Shown here: positions 16,708 to 26,650 of the stretch, in pieces
Layout: each line of letters starts with the position of its first letter
Position numbering within the stretch: position 1 is the first letter of the stretch
Source of the DNA: Prochlorococcus sp. AG-418-F16
GTDB taxonomy: Bacteria; Cyanobacteriota; Cyanobacteriia; PCC-6307; Cyanobiaceae
Direction: 5' to 3'
Length of the DNA: 33,425 bases
Assembly: GCA_003214235.1 (NCBI GenBank)
Contig: QCLW01000013.1
Span: forward strand, 1 to 33,425
The notes under the pieces: model-generated
Told to the model about the DNA's origin: nothing
Seen by the model: only the letters and a program-made list of their open reading frames with translations
Database searches by the model: none
Translations under genes and position numbers: made by a program

Positions 16708-17139
16708 TTAACTATTCAATAATACAGGATTCTGGGCAGCATGTGGATGATCAACACCTTTATAAACTTTTAGTTTTTTAAATTGCTGTCTTCCTAAAGA
16801 GTTATGTGGCAGCATACCTTTAACAGCTTGCTCGATGATTCTTTCAGGAATTCTTTCTTGAAGAGACTCAAATTTTTCAATTTTCATTCCTCCTGGTCTA
16901 CCAGAATGTCTTCTATATAACTTTTGGGATGCTTTTTTACCAGTTACTTCAACTTTTTCGGCATTTACAACAATTACAAAATCACCAGTATCTAAATGAG
17001 GAGTAAATGTTGGTTTATTTTTTCCTCTTAATACAGTAGCAATTACTGTAGCCAGTCTCCCTAGTGTCTTATCTTTTGCGTCTACTAAAAACCAATTTCT
17101 TTCAATAGTTTCTAAAGACGGAGTAATTGTTTTATTCAT
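16708..17139 (-). CDS. rplM: 50S ribosomal protein L13
   Basis: A 143-residue L13 with [19 protein letters not shown] near the start, the [18 protein letters not shown] core and the conserved [14 protein letters not shown] motif at about 108-121. Length equals that of the family. L13 binds 23S rRNA early in assembly of the large subunit. A 114-base spacer separates it from truA upstream, the largest gap in this part of the cluster, so a promoter for rplM-rpsI-rpmE-prfA could lie there, though I cannot point to one. Confidence 0.98.
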   Translation of the reverse strand: MNKTITPSLETIERNWFLVDAKDKTLGRLATVIATVLRGKNKPTFTPHLDTGDFVIVVNAEKVEVTGKKASQKLYRRHSGRPGGMKIEKFESLQERIPERIIEQAVKGMLPHNSLGRQQFKKLKVYKGVDHPHAAQNPVLLNS

Positions 17140-17253
17140 TTACCAAATTTATGCAAATAAATTTAAAGTTAGTTCTAAATTCTACCTTATTGGAGGAGTA
17201 TTAAACAATAATTTGGAATTTTTTAAACAAATAATTTTCTTAAATCAAATTAC

Positions 17254-18060
17254 TTAAGAAAAACCCTTAATTAAAAATACTGGGAAAAAATCGTTTTTAT
17301 TGATCTTTTTAAAAACATTTTCTTCATAAACAGCATTTACAAAACATAAACCCTTAGCTGGAGCAGATTCTTTAACATCATTTTTCTTTTTATTTAACCA
17401 TCTATCTGTAAAAAGTTCTTGCGATATTTTTTTTTCTCCAACTAACACTAGTTGTCCAACAATTAAACGGACCATACCATAGAGAAAGCCAGTAGCTTTA
17501 ATATCAACTAAAATCAAATCCTCTACTCTTTTTATATCTATATTTTTTATATGTGTAATAGAGTTTTTCCTGTTGCTTCCACTTTTCTGAAAAGCAAAAA
17601 AATCATGTTCTCCTTCCATTCTCTTTGATGCATTTGACATTAAAACTTCATCTAGCACTTTTTGGTACCTATGCCATGTCCAATTATTAATGAACAAGTT
17701 AGGGAATTTGCTGTTGTTGATTACATATCGATAATGTCTATATATTGCTGAATAGCATGCATGAAAACTATCTTTAACCTCAACCGATTCCAAGACTCTA
17801 ATAGTTGAAGGTAAAAGACTATTTAGCACATCTGAATATCTATTCCCTGGAATAACATGATCAATATCAAAGTGAACTACTTGACCCGATGCATGAACCC
17901 CCGCATCAGTTCTACCTGCTGCAAAAGTGTTTATTACTTGATGAGTAATTTTAAAAAGAGCGCTCTCTATTATTTCCTGGACTGTGGTTGCATTTTTTTG
18001 TCTTTGCCAACCTGAATAATTAGATCCATCATATTGGACTACTAAAGCTACCCTTTTCAA
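17254..18060 (-). CDS. truA: tRNA pseudouridine(38-40) synthase TruA
   Basis: A 268-residue TruA. The catalytic aspartate is D52 in AAGRTDAGVHASGQV; YDGSNYSGWQRQ at 10-21 and GFLYGMVRLIVG near 190 are the other family signatures. The enzyme makes pseudouridine at positions 38-40 in the anticodon arm of many tRNAs in the cytoplasm. Downstream of rplQ with a gap of about 40 bases, a common cyanobacterial order. Length matches E. coli TruA (270). Confidence 0.97.
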   Translation of the reverse strand: MKRVALVVQYDGSNYSGWQRQKNATTVQEIIESALFKITHQVINTFAAGRTDAGVHASGQVVHFDIDHVIPGNRYSDVLNSLLPSTIRVLESVEVKDSFHACYSAIYRHYRYVINNSKFPNLFINNWTWHRYQKVLDEVLMSNASKRMEGEHDFFAFQKSGSNRKNSITHIKNIDIKRVEDLILVDIKATGFLYGMVRLIVGQLVLVGEKKISQELFTDRWLNKKKNDVKESAPAKGLCFVNAVYEENVFKKINKNDFFPVFLIKGFS

Positions 18061-18100
18061 AAGTTCTATTTTCTAATATTTGCCGCTTTATTTAGCTAAA

Positions 18101-18451
18101 TTAGACAAGCTCAATTATAGCCATTTGAGCGTTGTCACCCTTTCTTGAGACGGTTCTAACTATACGAGTATAACCACCTTTTCTGTCTCCATATCTTTCC
18201 TTTGCTTTCTCAAATAATGAATGTACTAATTTTTTATCATAGATATATCCAATAGCCCTCCTCCTAGAAGCCAAACTACCCTCTTTAGCAAGAGAGATCA
18301 TTCTTTCAGCTTCGTTTCTTAAAGCTTTTGCCCTAGCTTTTGTTGTTGTTACCCTACCTTCCTTAATTAATTGTGTAGTCAAACCTCTTAAAAGTGCTTT
18401 CCTTTGGTCAGCAGGTTTACTCAATAATGGGATTCTAAGTTGGTGTCTCAT
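18101..18451 (-). CDS. rplQ: 50S ribosomal protein L17
   Basis: A 116-residue L17, with [20 protein letters not shown], the conserved [20 protein letters not shown] and a C-terminal [15 protein letters not shown] stretch. It binds 23S rRNA near the exit-tunnel side of the large subunit. It follows rpoA after 14 bases, as in the alpha operon of most bacteria. It is slightly shorter than the E. coli protein (127) at the C-terminus, which is usual. Confidence 0.98.
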   Translation of the reverse strand: MRHQLRIPLLSKPADQRKALLRGLTTQLIKEGRVTTTKARAKALRNEAERMISLAKEGSLASRRRAIGYIYDKKLVHSLFEKAKERYGDRKGGYTRIVRTVSRKGDNAQMAIIELV

Positions 18452-18465
18452 GATCTTAAAAATTG

Positions 18466-19404
18466 TTATGCGGAGGTTCTGCTTTGTGGAATAGAAATTC
18501 CTATGCGCTCAAGAGCTTCAATAACTTCGTCTGCAGATTTCGAGCCAAAGTTCTTAATTTCAAGAAGATCTTCATAGCTAAAGCCCATTAAATCCGATAC
18601 TGAGTTTACTTGAGCTCTTTTTAAACAATTATAAGCTCTCACGGACAAGTTTAGTTCCTCTAAAGGAATTTGAGCTTCAGGTGATGGTTCTGGTTCTTCA
18701 GGAATTTCCTCTACCATTGTAACAGTAGCCAGTGGTTGAAAGAGTTCTATTAATTGGTTTGCGGCTTCAGCAATAGCATCATCAGGACTAGTTGAGCCAT
18801 CTGTTACTACTTCCATTGTTAATCTCTCTCTACCTGTTCCACCCTCTGCTACAGCAGTTTCATCAATCGTAAAATTAACTCTCTTCACCGGCATAAATAC
18901 AGCATCTATTTGGAGTAAATCAATAGCAGTTGTCTCTTCATTCTTACGATCGACGGGTCTATATCCCACACCTCTTTCAACATGAATTTCTAATTCTAAG
19001 TTATGACCATCCTGAATAGTTGCAATCGGTTTTTCACCATCAACAATTTCAACTTGTGATGAAAATTGAATATCATTTGCCTTAACCTCCATTGGTCCGC
19101 TCGCCACTAGCCTACCAATTTCGAGATCTGGATTAGAACTATTAATTGATAATTGCTTACAATTGAGAAGAATATCTAAAACGTCTTCTCTAACTCCAGG
19201 AATAGTGGCATATTCGTGGTTGATTCCTGCTATTCTAACTGCAGTAACTGCACTTCCTTCAAGTCCTCCCATAAGGACTCTCCTAAGCGAATTACCCAAA
19301 GTTGTAGCTTGTCCCCTTTCTAGAGGGCCAATTAAAAAAGTTCCTATTTGGGAGCGATCATCTGCTATTTGATGGTCGATTCTGTCAATCTGGTATTGCA
19401 ACAC
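18466..19404 (-). CDS. rpoA: RNA polymerase alpha subunit
   Basis: A 312-residue alpha subunit. The N-terminal assembly domain (1-235) has [22 protein letters not shown] and the dimer and beta-contact loops; an acidic linker ([13 protein letters not shown]) leads to the C-terminal helix-hairpin-helix domain at 245-305 ([31 protein letters not shown]), which binds UP elements and activators. The start is GTG at 19404, fixed by the conserved [10 protein letters not shown] opening. It lies between rpsK and rplQ as in other alpha operons; rpsD is absent. The leader from rpsK carries an unusual C10A9 run 20 to 40 bases before the start. Confidence 0.98.
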   Translation of the reverse strand: MLQYQIDRIDHQIADDRSQIGTFLIGPLERGQATTLGNSLRRVLMGGLEGSAVTAVRIAGINHEYATIPGVREDVLDILLNCKQLSINSSNPDLEIGRLVASGPMEVKANDIQFSSQVEIVDGEKPIATIQDGHNLELEIHVERGVGYRPVDRKNEETTAIDLLQIDAVFMPVKRVNFTIDETAVAEGGTGRERLTMEVVTDGSTSPDDAIAEAANQLIELFQPLATVTMVEEIPEEPEPSPEAQIPLEELNLSVRAYNCLKRAQVNSVSDLMGFSYEDLLEIKNFGSKSADEVIEALERIGISIPQSRTSA

Positions 19405-19421
19405 GGAAAAAATAAGGTTAA

Positions 19422-19443
19422 AAGTTTTTTTTTGGGGGGGGGG
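19422..19443 (-). repeat. C10A9 homopolymer pair in the rpsK-rpoA spacer
   Basis: On the plus strand nine T (19425-19433) are followed by ten G (19434-19443); the message therefore reads C10 then A9 between the rpsK stop and the rpoA GTG start. Such a C run is rare in this AT-rich DNA and is prone to slippage. Confidence 0.9.
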
Positions 19444-19460
19444 TGGAGAATGGTTAAGAA

Positions 19461-19853
19461 CTAAACGCGTCTTCGTTTAGGTCTTCTACATCCATTATGA
19501 GGTAATGGAGTTACATCTCTTATTAGAGTTATTTCTAAACCGGCCACTTGTAAAGCTCTTATGGCCGTTTCCCTACCTGAGCCTGGTCCTCTAACTAATA
19601 CTTCTATTTGTCTCATACCTTGATCAAGTGCTCTTCTAGCTGCAGCTTCGGCTGCTGTTTGTGCGGCAAATGGCGTACCTTTCCGAGCGCCTTTAAATCC
19701 AGTCGCTCCTGCAGAAGACCAAGAAATTACATGGCCAGAGGTATCAGTAATTGAAACAATAGTATTATTAAATGTGCTTTGGATATGTACCACGCCATTG
19801 GGTACATTACGTTTGGATTTCTTTGAACCTGTTTTTTTTACTGTAGCTGCCAT
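19461..19853 (-). CDS. rpsK: 30S ribosomal protein S11
   Basis: A 130-residue S11: [18 protein letters not shown] near the N-terminus, the [19 protein letters not shown] core, and the C-terminal [15 protein letters not shown] that forms part of the mRNA exit platform. The basic N-terminal tail ([13 protein letters not shown]) is usual. It follows rpsM after 44 bases. The next gene in many bacteria would be rpsD; here rpoA follows directly. Confidence 0.98.
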   Translation of the reverse strand: MAATVKKTGSKKSKRNVPNGVVHIQSTFNNTIVSITDTSGHVISWSSAGATGFKGARKGTPFAAQTAAEAAARRALDQGMRQIEVLVRGPGSGRETAIRALQVAGLEITLIRDVTPLPHNGCRRPKRRRV

Positions 19854-19897
19854 GATTTTTTAATTTAATAGCTGAATTTGTGAATAGATTTAATTAA

Positions 19898-20263
19898 TTA
19901 TTTTTTTCTACCCGCTACTGTTTTTCTTGAACCCCTTCTTGTTCGTGCATTAGTTCTAGTTCTTTGGCCTCTTACTGGAAGACTCATTCTATGTCTTCTT
20001 CCCCTAACACAACCAATATCTTGCAAGCGTTTTAAGGCCATTCCCTCTTTTCTTCTCAAATCTCCTTCTAAAGTGAACTCCTCTGTAGCACCTCTAAGTT
20101 TTTGCACATCTGAATCTGAAAGATCTTTGACACGAGTATCTGGGTTTACACCAGTGTTAGAAAGAATTAGCTTTGATCTTGTTAAACCAATTCCATATAC
20201 GTATGTAAGTGCAATTTCAACTCGCTTTTCACGAGGTATGTCAATTCCTGCAATCCTGGCCAC
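19898..20263 (-). CDS. rpsM: 30S ribosomal protein S13
   Basis: A 121-residue S13 beginning [19 protein letters not shown], with the helix-hairpin-helix [12 protein letters not shown] and the basic tail [20 protein letters not shown] that reaches tRNA in the P site; S13 also makes the subunit bridge to L5. It is in the usual place between rpmJ and rpsK. Length agrees with E. coli (118). Confidence 0.98.
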   Translation of the reverse strand: MARIAGIDIPREKRVEIALTYVYGIGLTRSKLILSNTGVNPDTRVKDLSDSDVQKLRGATEEFTLEGDLRRKEGMALKRLQDIGCVRGRRHRMSLPVRGQRTRTNARTRRGSRKTVAGRKK

Positions 20264-20305
20264 GTTTTTTGAGTAAGTAAAAGTTTGAATTAAAGGGGTT
20301 AGAAT

Positions 20306-20422
20306 TTAACCCTGACGCTGTTTATTACGAGGTCTTTTCTTGTTAATAACATAGATTTTACCTCTTCTCCTCACGATCTGATCGTCAGGACTTATTTTTT
20401 TGACTGAAGATCTGACCTTCAT
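20306..20422 (-). CDS. rpmJ: 50S ribosomal protein L36 (zinc-free type)
   Basis: A 38-residue protein, [20 protein letters not shown] at the start and ending RPRNKQRQG. The length and the KHKQRQG-like end are those of L36. The Cys and His zinc ligands of the common form are absent (ISPDDQ in place of IC.KC, and VINKKRPRN in place of VIC.NPKH), so it is the C-minus type. It lies between adk and rpsM with gaps of about 41 bases on each side; infA, found here in some other cyanobacteria, is not present. Confidence 0.95.
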   Translation of the reverse strand: MKVRSSVKKISPDDQIVRRRGKIYVINKKRPRNKQRQG

Positions 20423-20463
20423 AGGGGTTTTACGAATAAACGTTAATACTATATTCTACATCA

Positions 20464-21021
20464 TCATCCAGCCATTTTTTGTTTGATATCAGATGAAATA
20501 GTTTTTAAATCTCTATCAGCATCAATATATTCAAGCAATGAAAGATCTTTAAAATATTGAATTAATGGTTCTGTAGTTTTTTTATAAATGTCAACTCTAG
20601 TTCTAATAGTCTCTTCAGTATCGTCTTTTCTACCTCTTAAAAGTAAACGCTTAATTAGAACTTCTTCTGGAATATCTAAGTAAAAAACTACTTCTAAAGG
20701 TTGATTTATTTCATTTAAAACCTCATTCAATGAATTTGCTTGAGATAAATTTCTTGGGTAGCCATCTAAAATCCAACCTTTTTTATTATGATCCCTATCT
20801 AAATTTTGCCTTACTATTTTTAATACAAGTTCATCACTAACAAGTTCTCCACTATTAATAATATCCTTTACTTGTCTACCAAGGATAGTATTTATTTCAA
20901 TTTCTTTTCTTAATAATTCACCTGTAGAAAGGTGCAAATAAGAATTGTTTTGACTTAATAATTCTGCCTGAGTTCCTTTCCCTGCTCCTGGAGCTCCTAA
21001 AAATAGTAAATGTTTCTTCAT
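20464..21021 (-). CDS. adk: Adenylate kinase
   Basis: A 185-residue adenylate kinase, which balances ATP, ADP and AMP in the cytoplasm. The P loop is GAPGAGKGT at 9-17, the AMP-binding region includes LSTGELLR, and [10 protein letters not shown] is the DGFPR motif with Tyr in place of Phe. [18 protein letters not shown] shows a short lid: the zinc or insert-type lid of E. coli Adk (214 residues) is missing, as is common in cyanobacteria. Its start overlaps the secY stop by one base, so the two are probably coupled. Location after secY is typical. Confidence 0.97.
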   Translation of the reverse strand: MKKHLLFLGAPGAGKGTQAELLSQNNSYLHLSTGELLRKEIEINTILGRQVKDIINSGELVSDELVLKIVRQNLDRDHNKKGWILDGYPRNLSQANSLNEVLNEINQPLEVVFYLDIPEEVLIKRLLLRGRKDDTEETIRTRVDIYKKTTEPLIQYFKDLSLLEYIDADRDLKTISSDIKQKMAG

Positions 21022-22340
21022 TAATTGTTAATTAATCCCTCATACCTTTGAGAAATAACATAAGTTTGGATTTGCTTAGCAGTATCAATAGCAACTCCCA
21101 CAAGAATAAGTAGGGAGGTTGCTCCTAAACCTTGAAAAGTCTGGACATTTGTCGCTCTTTCTACTGCAGCTGGGATTATAGCCACTGATCCTAGAAACAA
21201 GCCTCCTAATAATGTCAACCTATTTTGTATCCCTGATAAGTAATTTGCAGTATTAGTTCCAGGTCTAACTCCCGGAATTGCTACTCCTCCTTTCTTTAAG
21301 TTTGATGCCACATCAACTGGATTAATTGTAAGAGATGCATAAAAATAGGAAAATCCCAAAATCAATGAAAAGAATGTGAGAGCATATGGCCATGGATTTG
21401 AAGATCCAGGATTTAAACTACTTGCTAATTTTATTAAAACTGGGTTTCCTGTCACATTTGCAATAGTTATTGGTAAAAAAATTAATGCCGACGCAAAGAT
21501 AATAGGCATGACACCTCCGGCATTTAATTTTAAGGGTAAATAACTTTGCCTTGTAGGAAGTAATGTTGCATTTCCTATTTGCCTTTTTGCACTAACTATA
21601 GGAATGCGTCTCGCTCCCTCTTGGACAAAAATTATCCCAACAATTGTAAGTAAAAAGACTCCAAGTAAAACTGCTATACCTAAAACATCCCCTCGATCAC
21701 CAGTTTGAGCTTTTTCAATAGTTGAACTTAGAGCCTTTGGCAACGTCGAAACAATATTCAAAAAAATTACCAATGAAGCTCCTTGCCCTATACCTTTCTC
21801 TGTAATAATTTCACTAAACCACATCACTAACATTGAGCCAGTAACTAAGGCGATAGAGGTTTGCAAGACAAATGTAGTTTCACTTATCCCCTGAATTGCA
21901 TATTGTCTAAGAATTAAAGAGAAAATAATACTCTGCAAAAACCCCCATCCTAAGGCAACGTATCTAGTTATTTGAGCAATTTTTCTTCTACCTGCTTCTC
22001 CCTCATTTTTTTGCAAATCTTCAAGGATAGGCAATGAAGCTGTAAGAAGCTGAATAATAATTGATGCATTAATAAAAGGAAGTATACCTAATGCGAATAT
22101 TCCTAGGGTTGAGATTCCTCCGCCAGTAAAAATATCTAAAAAGCCTATTAATTGGCCACCTTGATCTATAAAACTTTTGAAAGCAACCCTATCAATACCT
22201 GGCATGGGGATATAAATGCCAAGTCGTACTAGTAGAAGAAGACCAAAAGTTGTTAAAACTCTGCTCCTTAGTTCTTTATTTAAAAATAATTGAGAGAGTA
22301 TTTCAGAAGCGCTAGGATTTCTACTTTTGTTGACAAACAT
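21021..22340 (-). CDS. secY: Preprotein translocase subunit SecY
   Basis: A 439-residue SecY with ten transmembrane helices. [10 protein letters not shown] is in the first periplasmic or lumenal segment after TM1, [18 protein letters not shown]-like sequence (here [16 protein letters not shown]) marks TM2, and [16 protein letters not shown] is the TM5 region; the cytoplasmic loop [10 protein letters not shown]-type motif appears as [15 protein letters not shown]. It forms the protein channel in the plasma and thylakoid membranes with SecE and SecG. It follows rplO after about 30 bases, and adk overlaps its stop. Confidence 0.98.
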   Translation of the reverse strand: MFVNKSRNPSASEILSQLFLNKELRSRVLTTFGLLLLVRLGIYIPMPGIDRVAFKSFIDQGGQLIGFLDIFTGGGISTLGIFALGILPFINASIIIQLLTASLPILEDLQKNEGEAGRRKIAQITRYVALGWGFLQSIIFSLILRQYAIQGISETTFVLQTSIALVTGSMLVMWFSEIITEKGIGQGASLVIFLNIVSTLPKALSSTIEKAQTGDRGDVLGIAVLLGVFLLTIVGIIFVQEGARRIPIVSAKRQIGNATLLPTRQSYLPLKLNAGGVMPIIFASALIFLPITIANVTGNPVLIKLASSLNPGSSNPWPYALTFFSLILGFSYFYASLTINPVDVASNLKKGGVAIPGVRPGTNTANYLSGIQNRLTLLGGLFLGSVAIIPAAVERATNVQTFQGLGATSLLILVGVAIDTAKQIQTYVISQRYEGLINN

Positions 22341-22370
22341 TTTGAAGCTTAACTAAATTCTTGAGTAAAT

Positions 22371-22829
22371 TTATTTATTATTTATAAGCTCACAAGATCC
22401 ACCTGCATCCTCAATTTTTTGTTTTGCAACTTTTGTAAATGCGTGAGCTTGGACTGTTAGTTTTAAATTAACTTGTCCATTACCAAGAATTTTTAAAGGA
22501 AATTTTGGCTTAAAAATCAATCCTTTTTTAACTAATGAATCCAAGTTAACAGTATCATTATCTTTGAAATCATTTAATTTATCTAAATTTATTATCGAAA
22601 AGTTCTTTTGATTGATTATTTCAAAGTGCTTTAATTTTGGAACTCTCCTATACAAAGGCATTTGTCCACCTTCAAAACCTGGACGTGTCGGTCTTCCAGA
22701 ACGTGACTTTTGTCCTCTCATTCCAAAACCACATGAAGCGCCCTGTCCCGCAGCAATGCCTCTACCCTTTCTTAATTTTTTCTTTCTGGAACCAGAGTTT
22801 GATTTAAGTGTATTTAATGTTGAAGTCAT
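22371..22829 (-). CDS. rplO: 50S ribosomal protein L15
   Basis: A 152-residue L15. The glycine- and arginine-rich N-terminal arm [20 protein letters not shown] and [22 protein letters not shown] threads into 23S rRNA; the C-terminal globular part ends with the [19 protein letters not shown] motif. It follows rpsE after five bases. L30 (rpmD), which lies between S5 and L15 in E. coli, is absent. Confidence 0.98.
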   Translation of the reverse strand: MTSTLNTLKSNSGSRKKKLRKGRGIAAGQGASCGFGMRGQKSRSGRPTRPGFEGGQMPLYRRVPKLKHFEIINQKNFSIINLDKLNDFKDNDTVNLDSLVKKGLIFKPKFPLKILGNGQVNLKLTVQAHAFTKVAKQKIEDAGGSCELINNK

Positions 22830-22834
22830 AATTT

Positions 22835-23458
22835 TTAAGAATAGAGCTGTTCAAGTGAGATTCCTCTCTCCCTTGAGGCAGATTTGTGTGTTCTTAATTG
22901 AGATAGAGCTACCATAGCAGCTCTTGCATTATTTAAAGGTGTTTTACTACCCAATCTTTTTGCTAAGACATTTTTTATACCAGCTAATTCTAAAACTGTT
23001 CTAATTGAACCACCCGCTATTACACCTGTACCTGGAGCGGCTGGCCTAATAAGGACATTAGCAGCACCATCTCTACCTTTAGATAAAGTTGGTATTGAAT
23101 TATTTGTAGTTAAAGGAACTCTGACGAGATTCTTTTTGCCATCTGAAACTCCCTTTCTTACTGCACCAATAACATCTCCAGCCTTACCAACTCCAACCCC
23201 AACTTGACCTTTCTCATTGCCAACAACAACAATTGCTCTAAAACTCATTTTTTTTCCACCTTTAACAGTTTTAGATACGCGTCTTATTTGAACAACCCTT
23301 TCTTGCCATTCAGAATCTCTCTCTTGATTTTTTGAATCACCTCTTCTATTTCTTTTTCGATCATTATTTCGATTATTCTTTTTTTGTTCGTTAGGGTTAG
23401 CAACGGGAACGTTACTATTCTTGGTTTGAGTTTCCTGTTGTATTGGAGTGTCAGTCAT
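22835..23458 (-). CDS. rpsE: 30S ribosomal protein S5
   Basis: A 207-residue S5, longer than the E. coli protein (167). The double-stranded RNA-binding domain is at about 50-115 ([34 protein letters not shown]) and the C-terminal domain has [20 protein letters not shown] and [14 protein letters not shown]. The first 48 residues are a low-complexity, Asn-, Lys- and Arg-rich extension ([18 protein letters not shown]) typical of cyanobacterial S5. S5 takes part in decoding accuracy and mRNA unwinding at the ribosome entry site. It follows rplR after 16 bases. Confidence 0.98.
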   Translation of the reverse strand: MTDTPIQQETQTKNSNVPVANPNEQKKNNRNNDRKRNRRGDSKNQERDSEWQERVVQIRRVSKTVKGGKKMSFRAIVVVGNEKGQVGVGVGKAGDVIGAVRKGVSDGKKNLVRVPLTTNNSIPTLSKGRDGAANVLIRPAAPGTGVIAGGSIRTVLELAGIKNVLAKRLGSKTPLNNARAAMVALSQLRTHKSASRERGISLEQLYS

Positions 23459-23474
23459 AGTAAAAAATTAAAAG

Positions 23475-23843
23475 TTAGAATTTTAGGCCAGCTTCACGAG
23501 CAGCTTCTGCAAGTGCCTTAACTCTCCCGTGATATAAATTTCCTCCACGGTCAAAAATTACTTGCTTGATCCCTTTTTTTATTGCTCTCTTTGCTAATAA
23601 TTTTCCAACAATAGAAGAAGAATTACAATCAGAAGGTAATTTCTCTGATTTTTCTCTAAGTTCCTTATCAACAGTTGAAGCCGAACAAATAGTTTTTTGA
23701 GCACTATCGTCTATAACCTGTGCATAAATATGGTTATTCGAGCGAAAAACAGACAATCTTGGACGTGTTGCATCTCCAATTAAGAATCTTCTTAATCTTT
23801 TGTGTCTTTTTTGAGTTTGTAATTTCCTGGAAAGTTTGGTCAT
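23475..23843 (-). CDS. rplR: 50S ribosomal protein L18
   Basis: A 122-residue L18 with the basic N-terminal [20 protein letters not shown], the conserved [16 protein letters not shown] strand and the C-terminal [24 protein letters not shown]. It binds 5S rRNA together with L5 and joins it to the large subunit. It lies between rplF and rpsE with short gaps (14 and 16 bases). Confidence 0.98.
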   Translation of the reverse strand: MTKLSRKLQTQKRHKRLRRFLIGDATRPRLSVFRSNNHIYAQVIDDSAQKTICSASTVDKELREKSEKLPSDCNSSSIVGKLLAKRAIKKGIKQVIFDRGGNLYHGRVKALAEAAREAGLKF

Positions 23844-23857
23844 TTTTTTAAGTGGAA

Positions 23858-24397
23858 TTATTTTTTGCCAGATTTGCCGGCTTTTCTTAGAATTCTCTCA
23901 TCATGGTATTTAATTCCTTTACCTTTATATGGCTCTGGAGGTCTAATTGATCTGATTTTTGCTGCTTCATTGCCAACAATTTCCTTATCAATTCCAGATA
24001 CAGTAACGTTTGTATTACTCTCAACCTTGTATGTTATACCATCAGGGGGGATCATTTCTACAGGATGACTATATCCTGCACTCACAATAAGATTTTTGCC
24101 TTTTACTTGTGCTCTTGATCCAACGCCTACAATTTCAAGTTTTTTTGAAAAACCTTGACTAACCCCTTCAACCATATTGGCAATTAAGGCTCTACATAAA
24201 CCATGTCTTTGTCTGGAATGTATTTTGGTTGTTGTAGGACTAACTACAATTCTATTATCTTTTTTATCAAAACTAACTCCTTCAGGCATCATGCGTTTTA
24301 ATTCACCCTTAGGGCCTTTAACTGTTACCATCGACCCATCTAAATCAACTGTAACTTTCTCTGGAATAAGTACTGGTGTTTTTCCGATTCTTGACAT
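23858..24397 (-). CDS. rplF: 50S ribosomal protein L6
   Basis: A 179-residue L6 with its two similar domains; [17 protein letters not shown] opens the first and [20 protein letters not shown] opens the second. The C-terminal [20 protein letters not shown] is the conserved signature near the sarcin-ricin loop and factor-binding site. Length equals the E. coli protein (177). It follows rpsH after 12 bases. Confidence 0.98.
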   Translation of the reverse strand: MSRIGKTPVLIPEKVTVDLDGSMVTVKGPKGELKRMMPEGVSFDKKDNRIVVSPTTTKIHSRQRHGLCRALIANMVEGVSQGFSKKLEIVGVGSRAQVKGKNLIVSAGYSHPVEMIPPDGITYKVESNTNVTVSGIDKEIVGNEAAKIRSIRPPEPYKGKGIKYHDERILRKAGKSGKK

Positions 24398-24409
24398 AAT
24401 TAATTCTCC

Positions 24410-24811
24410 TTAATAAACATAGCAAAGGACTTCGCCACCTATTCCTTGCTTCCTTGCATCGCGATCACTCATGACGCCTTTGGAGGTTGAAATTATAGCA
24501 ACTCCAAGACCTCCAAGAACTTTTGGCAAGCCTTTTGTATTCTTATAAATTCTTAAACCAGGTTTACTAACTCTTTGCATAGATCGAATAGTTGGGAATT
24601 TATTTTTGCCACTATATTTGAGCCCAAGTATTATTTCTGATTTATAACCTTCACCTTCCTCATTAATATCAGAAATAAACCCCTCTTTTTGAAGCACTTT
24701 GGCAATACTTAAGGACATTTTTGAGCCTGGAATTGTTGTTGTTGTATGCTTTTTTTGACTCGCATTTCTAATTCGAGTAAGCATATCTGAAATAGGATCG
24801 TGATTTGACAT
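24410..24811 (-). CDS. rpsH: 30S ribosomal protein S8
   Basis: A 133-residue S8 with [18 protein letters not shown] at the N-terminus and the C-terminal [33 protein letters not shown] end, which is highly conserved. S8 binds the central domain of 16S rRNA and, in E. coli, represses the spc operon by binding its message near rplE; whether that control holds here is not visible. rpsN (S14), which lies upstream in E. coli, is absent. Confidence 0.98.
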   Translation of the reverse strand: MSNHDPISDMLTRIRNASQKKHTTTTIPGSKMSLSIAKVLQKEGFISDINEEGEGYKSEIILGLKYSGKNKFPTIRSMQRVSKPGLRIYKNTKGLPKVLGGLGVAIISTSKGVMSDRDARKQGIGGEVLCYVY

Positions 24812-24820
24812 AGTTTTAAT

Positions 24821-25360
24821 TTAATTCTTACTAAAAGGCATACCTAACTCTTGCAAGAGAGCTTTACCTTCCTGATCTGATCTTGCACTCGTGACAATAG
24901 TTATATCCATACCTCTTATTGAATCTATCTTATCAAAAGAGATCTCAGGGAAAATCAATTGCTCTTTGACTCCAACAGTGTAATTACCCCTTCCATCAAA
25001 ACTTTTTGGATTAACTCCTCTAAAGTCTCTTATTCTTGGTAAAGCTAAATTTATAAATCTCTCTAAAAAGGAATACATCCTGTCTCCCCTCAAAGTTACA
25101 GTACAGCCAATCGGCATGCCTTCACGAATTTTAAAACCGGCGATGGCTTTTTTAGCCCTAGTAACTAAGGCCTTTTGTCCTGTAATTGTTGCCATTTCTT
25201 TTAAAGAAGCTTCGAGAGATTTTGAATTTGAAGCAGCTTCACCAAGACCTCTATTAACGTTGACTTTAACAACTTTGGGTACTTGATGAATATTTTTAAG
25301 ACCAAGATCTTTTAAAAGTTTTGGTCTAATTGATTCTTTGTAGCGATTTTTTAGAGTCAT
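24821..25360 (-). CDS. rplE: 50S ribosomal protein L5
   Basis: A 179-residue L5, the same length as in E. coli. [20 protein letters not shown], the [20 protein letters not shown] loop and [20 protein letters not shown] near the end are family motifs. It binds 5S rRNA, contacts P-site tRNA and makes the bridge to S13. It follows rplX after 76 bases, a longer gap than its neighbours, and precedes rpsH by nine bases. Confidence 0.98.
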   Translation of the reverse strand: MTLKNRYKESIRPKLLKDLGLKNIHQVPKVVKVNVNRGLGEAASNSKSLEASLKEMATITGQKALVTRAKKAIAGFKIREGMPIGCTVTLRGDRMYSFLERFINLALPRIRDFRGVNPKSFDGRGNYTVGVKEQLIFPEISFDKIDSIRGMDITIVTSARSDQEGKALLQELGMPFSKN

Positions 25361-25436
25361 AATTTTTTTTGTTAATTCTGGTCTTTGTCAGAATTGATAA
25401 ATTAGCAAAAGTTGAAATCTGGTTTTTGATGAAAAA

Positions 25437-25793
25437 TTAATCAATTACTTCACCAGTTTTTTTCAATCTTCTTTTCTTAACTCCCTCTTTATCAATAAAG
25501 TATTCTATCTTACTTGTCTGATTTTTATCCTTTGAGAAAAACATTACATTTGATACATGTAAAGATGCTTCTTCTGTCAGTATTCTGCCAGTTTCTCCTT
25601 CCTGAGTTGGTTTTACATGTTTAGTCCTAAGGTTGATTCCCTTAACTACTACTCTATTTTCAAGAGGGATGGTTTTTAAAACCTCGCCAGTTTTCCCTTT
25701 TTCCTTTCCATTAATTACTTTTACTAAATCTCCAGTTTTAATTCTCATTTTTATTCTTTGGAAATTTTTCTTTTGTTTTAATGAATCCAACAT
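25437..25793 (-). CDS. rplX: 50S ribosomal protein L24
   Basis: A 118-residue L24 of the KOW type: [19 protein letters not shown] with [20 protein letters not shown] is the KOW fold that starts large-subunit assembly on 23S rRNA domain I. The assigned ATG at 25793 directly follows the rplN stop (TAAATG), giving a 15-residue extension before the usual MRIK start; an internal start at 25748 would give the conventional length, so which is used is uncertain. The coupling to rplN favours the long form. Confidence 0.96.
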   Translation of the reverse strand: MLDSLKQKKNFQRIKMRIKTGDLVKVINGKEKGKTGEVLKTIPLENRVVVKGINLRTKHVKPTQEGETGRILTEEASLHVSNVMFFSKDKNQTSKIEYFIDKEGVKKRRLKKTGEVID

Positions 25794-26159
25794 TTAAATC
25801 ACCTCCGGAGCAAGAGAAACTATCTTAGTATAATTTTTATCCCGCAGCTCTCTCGCTACAGGACCAAAAACTCTAGTGCCCTTTGGATTCTTATCTTCAT
25901 TAATCAAAACGGCAGCATTATCATCGAATCTAATTGAATTGCCAGTATTTCTTCTTAATGTTGCTTTCGTTCTGACGATAACAGCTTTTACAACTTCAGA
26001 TTTCTTAACTCCCATGTTGGGAAGGGCATCTTTTACAGTTGCTACAATTACATCCCCAACATGCGCGTATCTTCTATTAGATCCTAAAACTCTAATACAC
26101 TGTAGCCTTTTAGCACCGCTGTTATCAGCGACTGTTAAATAAGTTTCTTGTTGAATCAT
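25794..26159 (-). CDS. rplN: 50S ribosomal protein L14
   Basis: A 121-residue L14 beginning [20 protein letters not shown], with [20 protein letters not shown] and the conserved [20 protein letters not shown] segment. It binds 23S rRNA and bridges to 16S helix 44. Its start overlaps the rpsQ stop by four bases and its stop abuts the rplX start, so all three are probably translationally coupled. First gene of the spc part of the cluster. Confidence 0.98.
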
Positions 26160-26422
26160 TTTTGAACCTCCTTAATCTGACTTGTTTTATTAAGAATCTC
26201 TTCTATTGCCCATCTTTTATGAGCACTAAGTGGTCTAGTTTCTTTAATCTTAACTCGATCACCTAAAACACATTTATTTTCTGGATCATGAGCCTTATAT
26301 CTTGTAGTTCTACTTACAATTTTTTTATAAGTAGGATGTGGATATCTGTTAATAACAGCAACAACAACTGTTTTATCCATTTTGTCGCTGACAACAGTTC
26401 CAATTCTTTCTTTAAGTGCCAT
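26156..26422 (-). CDS. rpsQ: 30S ribosomal protein S17
   Basis: An 88-residue S17 with the OB-fold core [19 protein letters not shown] and [19 protein letters not shown], then [18 protein letters not shown], all family signatures. It binds the 5' domain of 16S rRNA early in assembly. It follows rpmC after nine bases and overlaps rplN by four. Length matches E. coli (84). Confidence 0.97.
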
Positions 26423-26431
26423 AACTAGTAA

Positions 26432-26650
26432 TTAATCAGAGGTTGTTTGAGAAGCAGATTGACTCTTACTGAGAGTTAGTAATTGTGCAACTTGTTTCTT
26501 TATGATTTTAAATTTATGAGTTTCATTGAGCTGTCTAGTAGCTTGCTTGAATCTCAAATCAAAAAGATCTTTTCTTAATTGATCAATCTTTTCAGTAATT
26601 TGAGCAGAATTTAATTTTTTAAATTCTTTAAGTGAATCTGAGTTTTTCAT
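26432..26650 (-). CDS. rpmC: 50S ribosomal protein L29
   Basis: A 72-residue L29 made of two long helices; [20 protein letters not shown] and the preceding LNSAQITEK segment are the family signature. L29 sits beside L23 at the tunnel exit. Its start overlaps the rplP stop by four bases (ATGA-type). The C-terminal [12 protein letters not shown] is a short polar tail. Confidence 0.96.
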   Translation of the reverse strand: MKNSDSLKEFKKLNSAQITEKIDQLRKDLFDLRFKQATRQLNETHKFKIIKKQVAQLLTLSKSQSASQTTSD

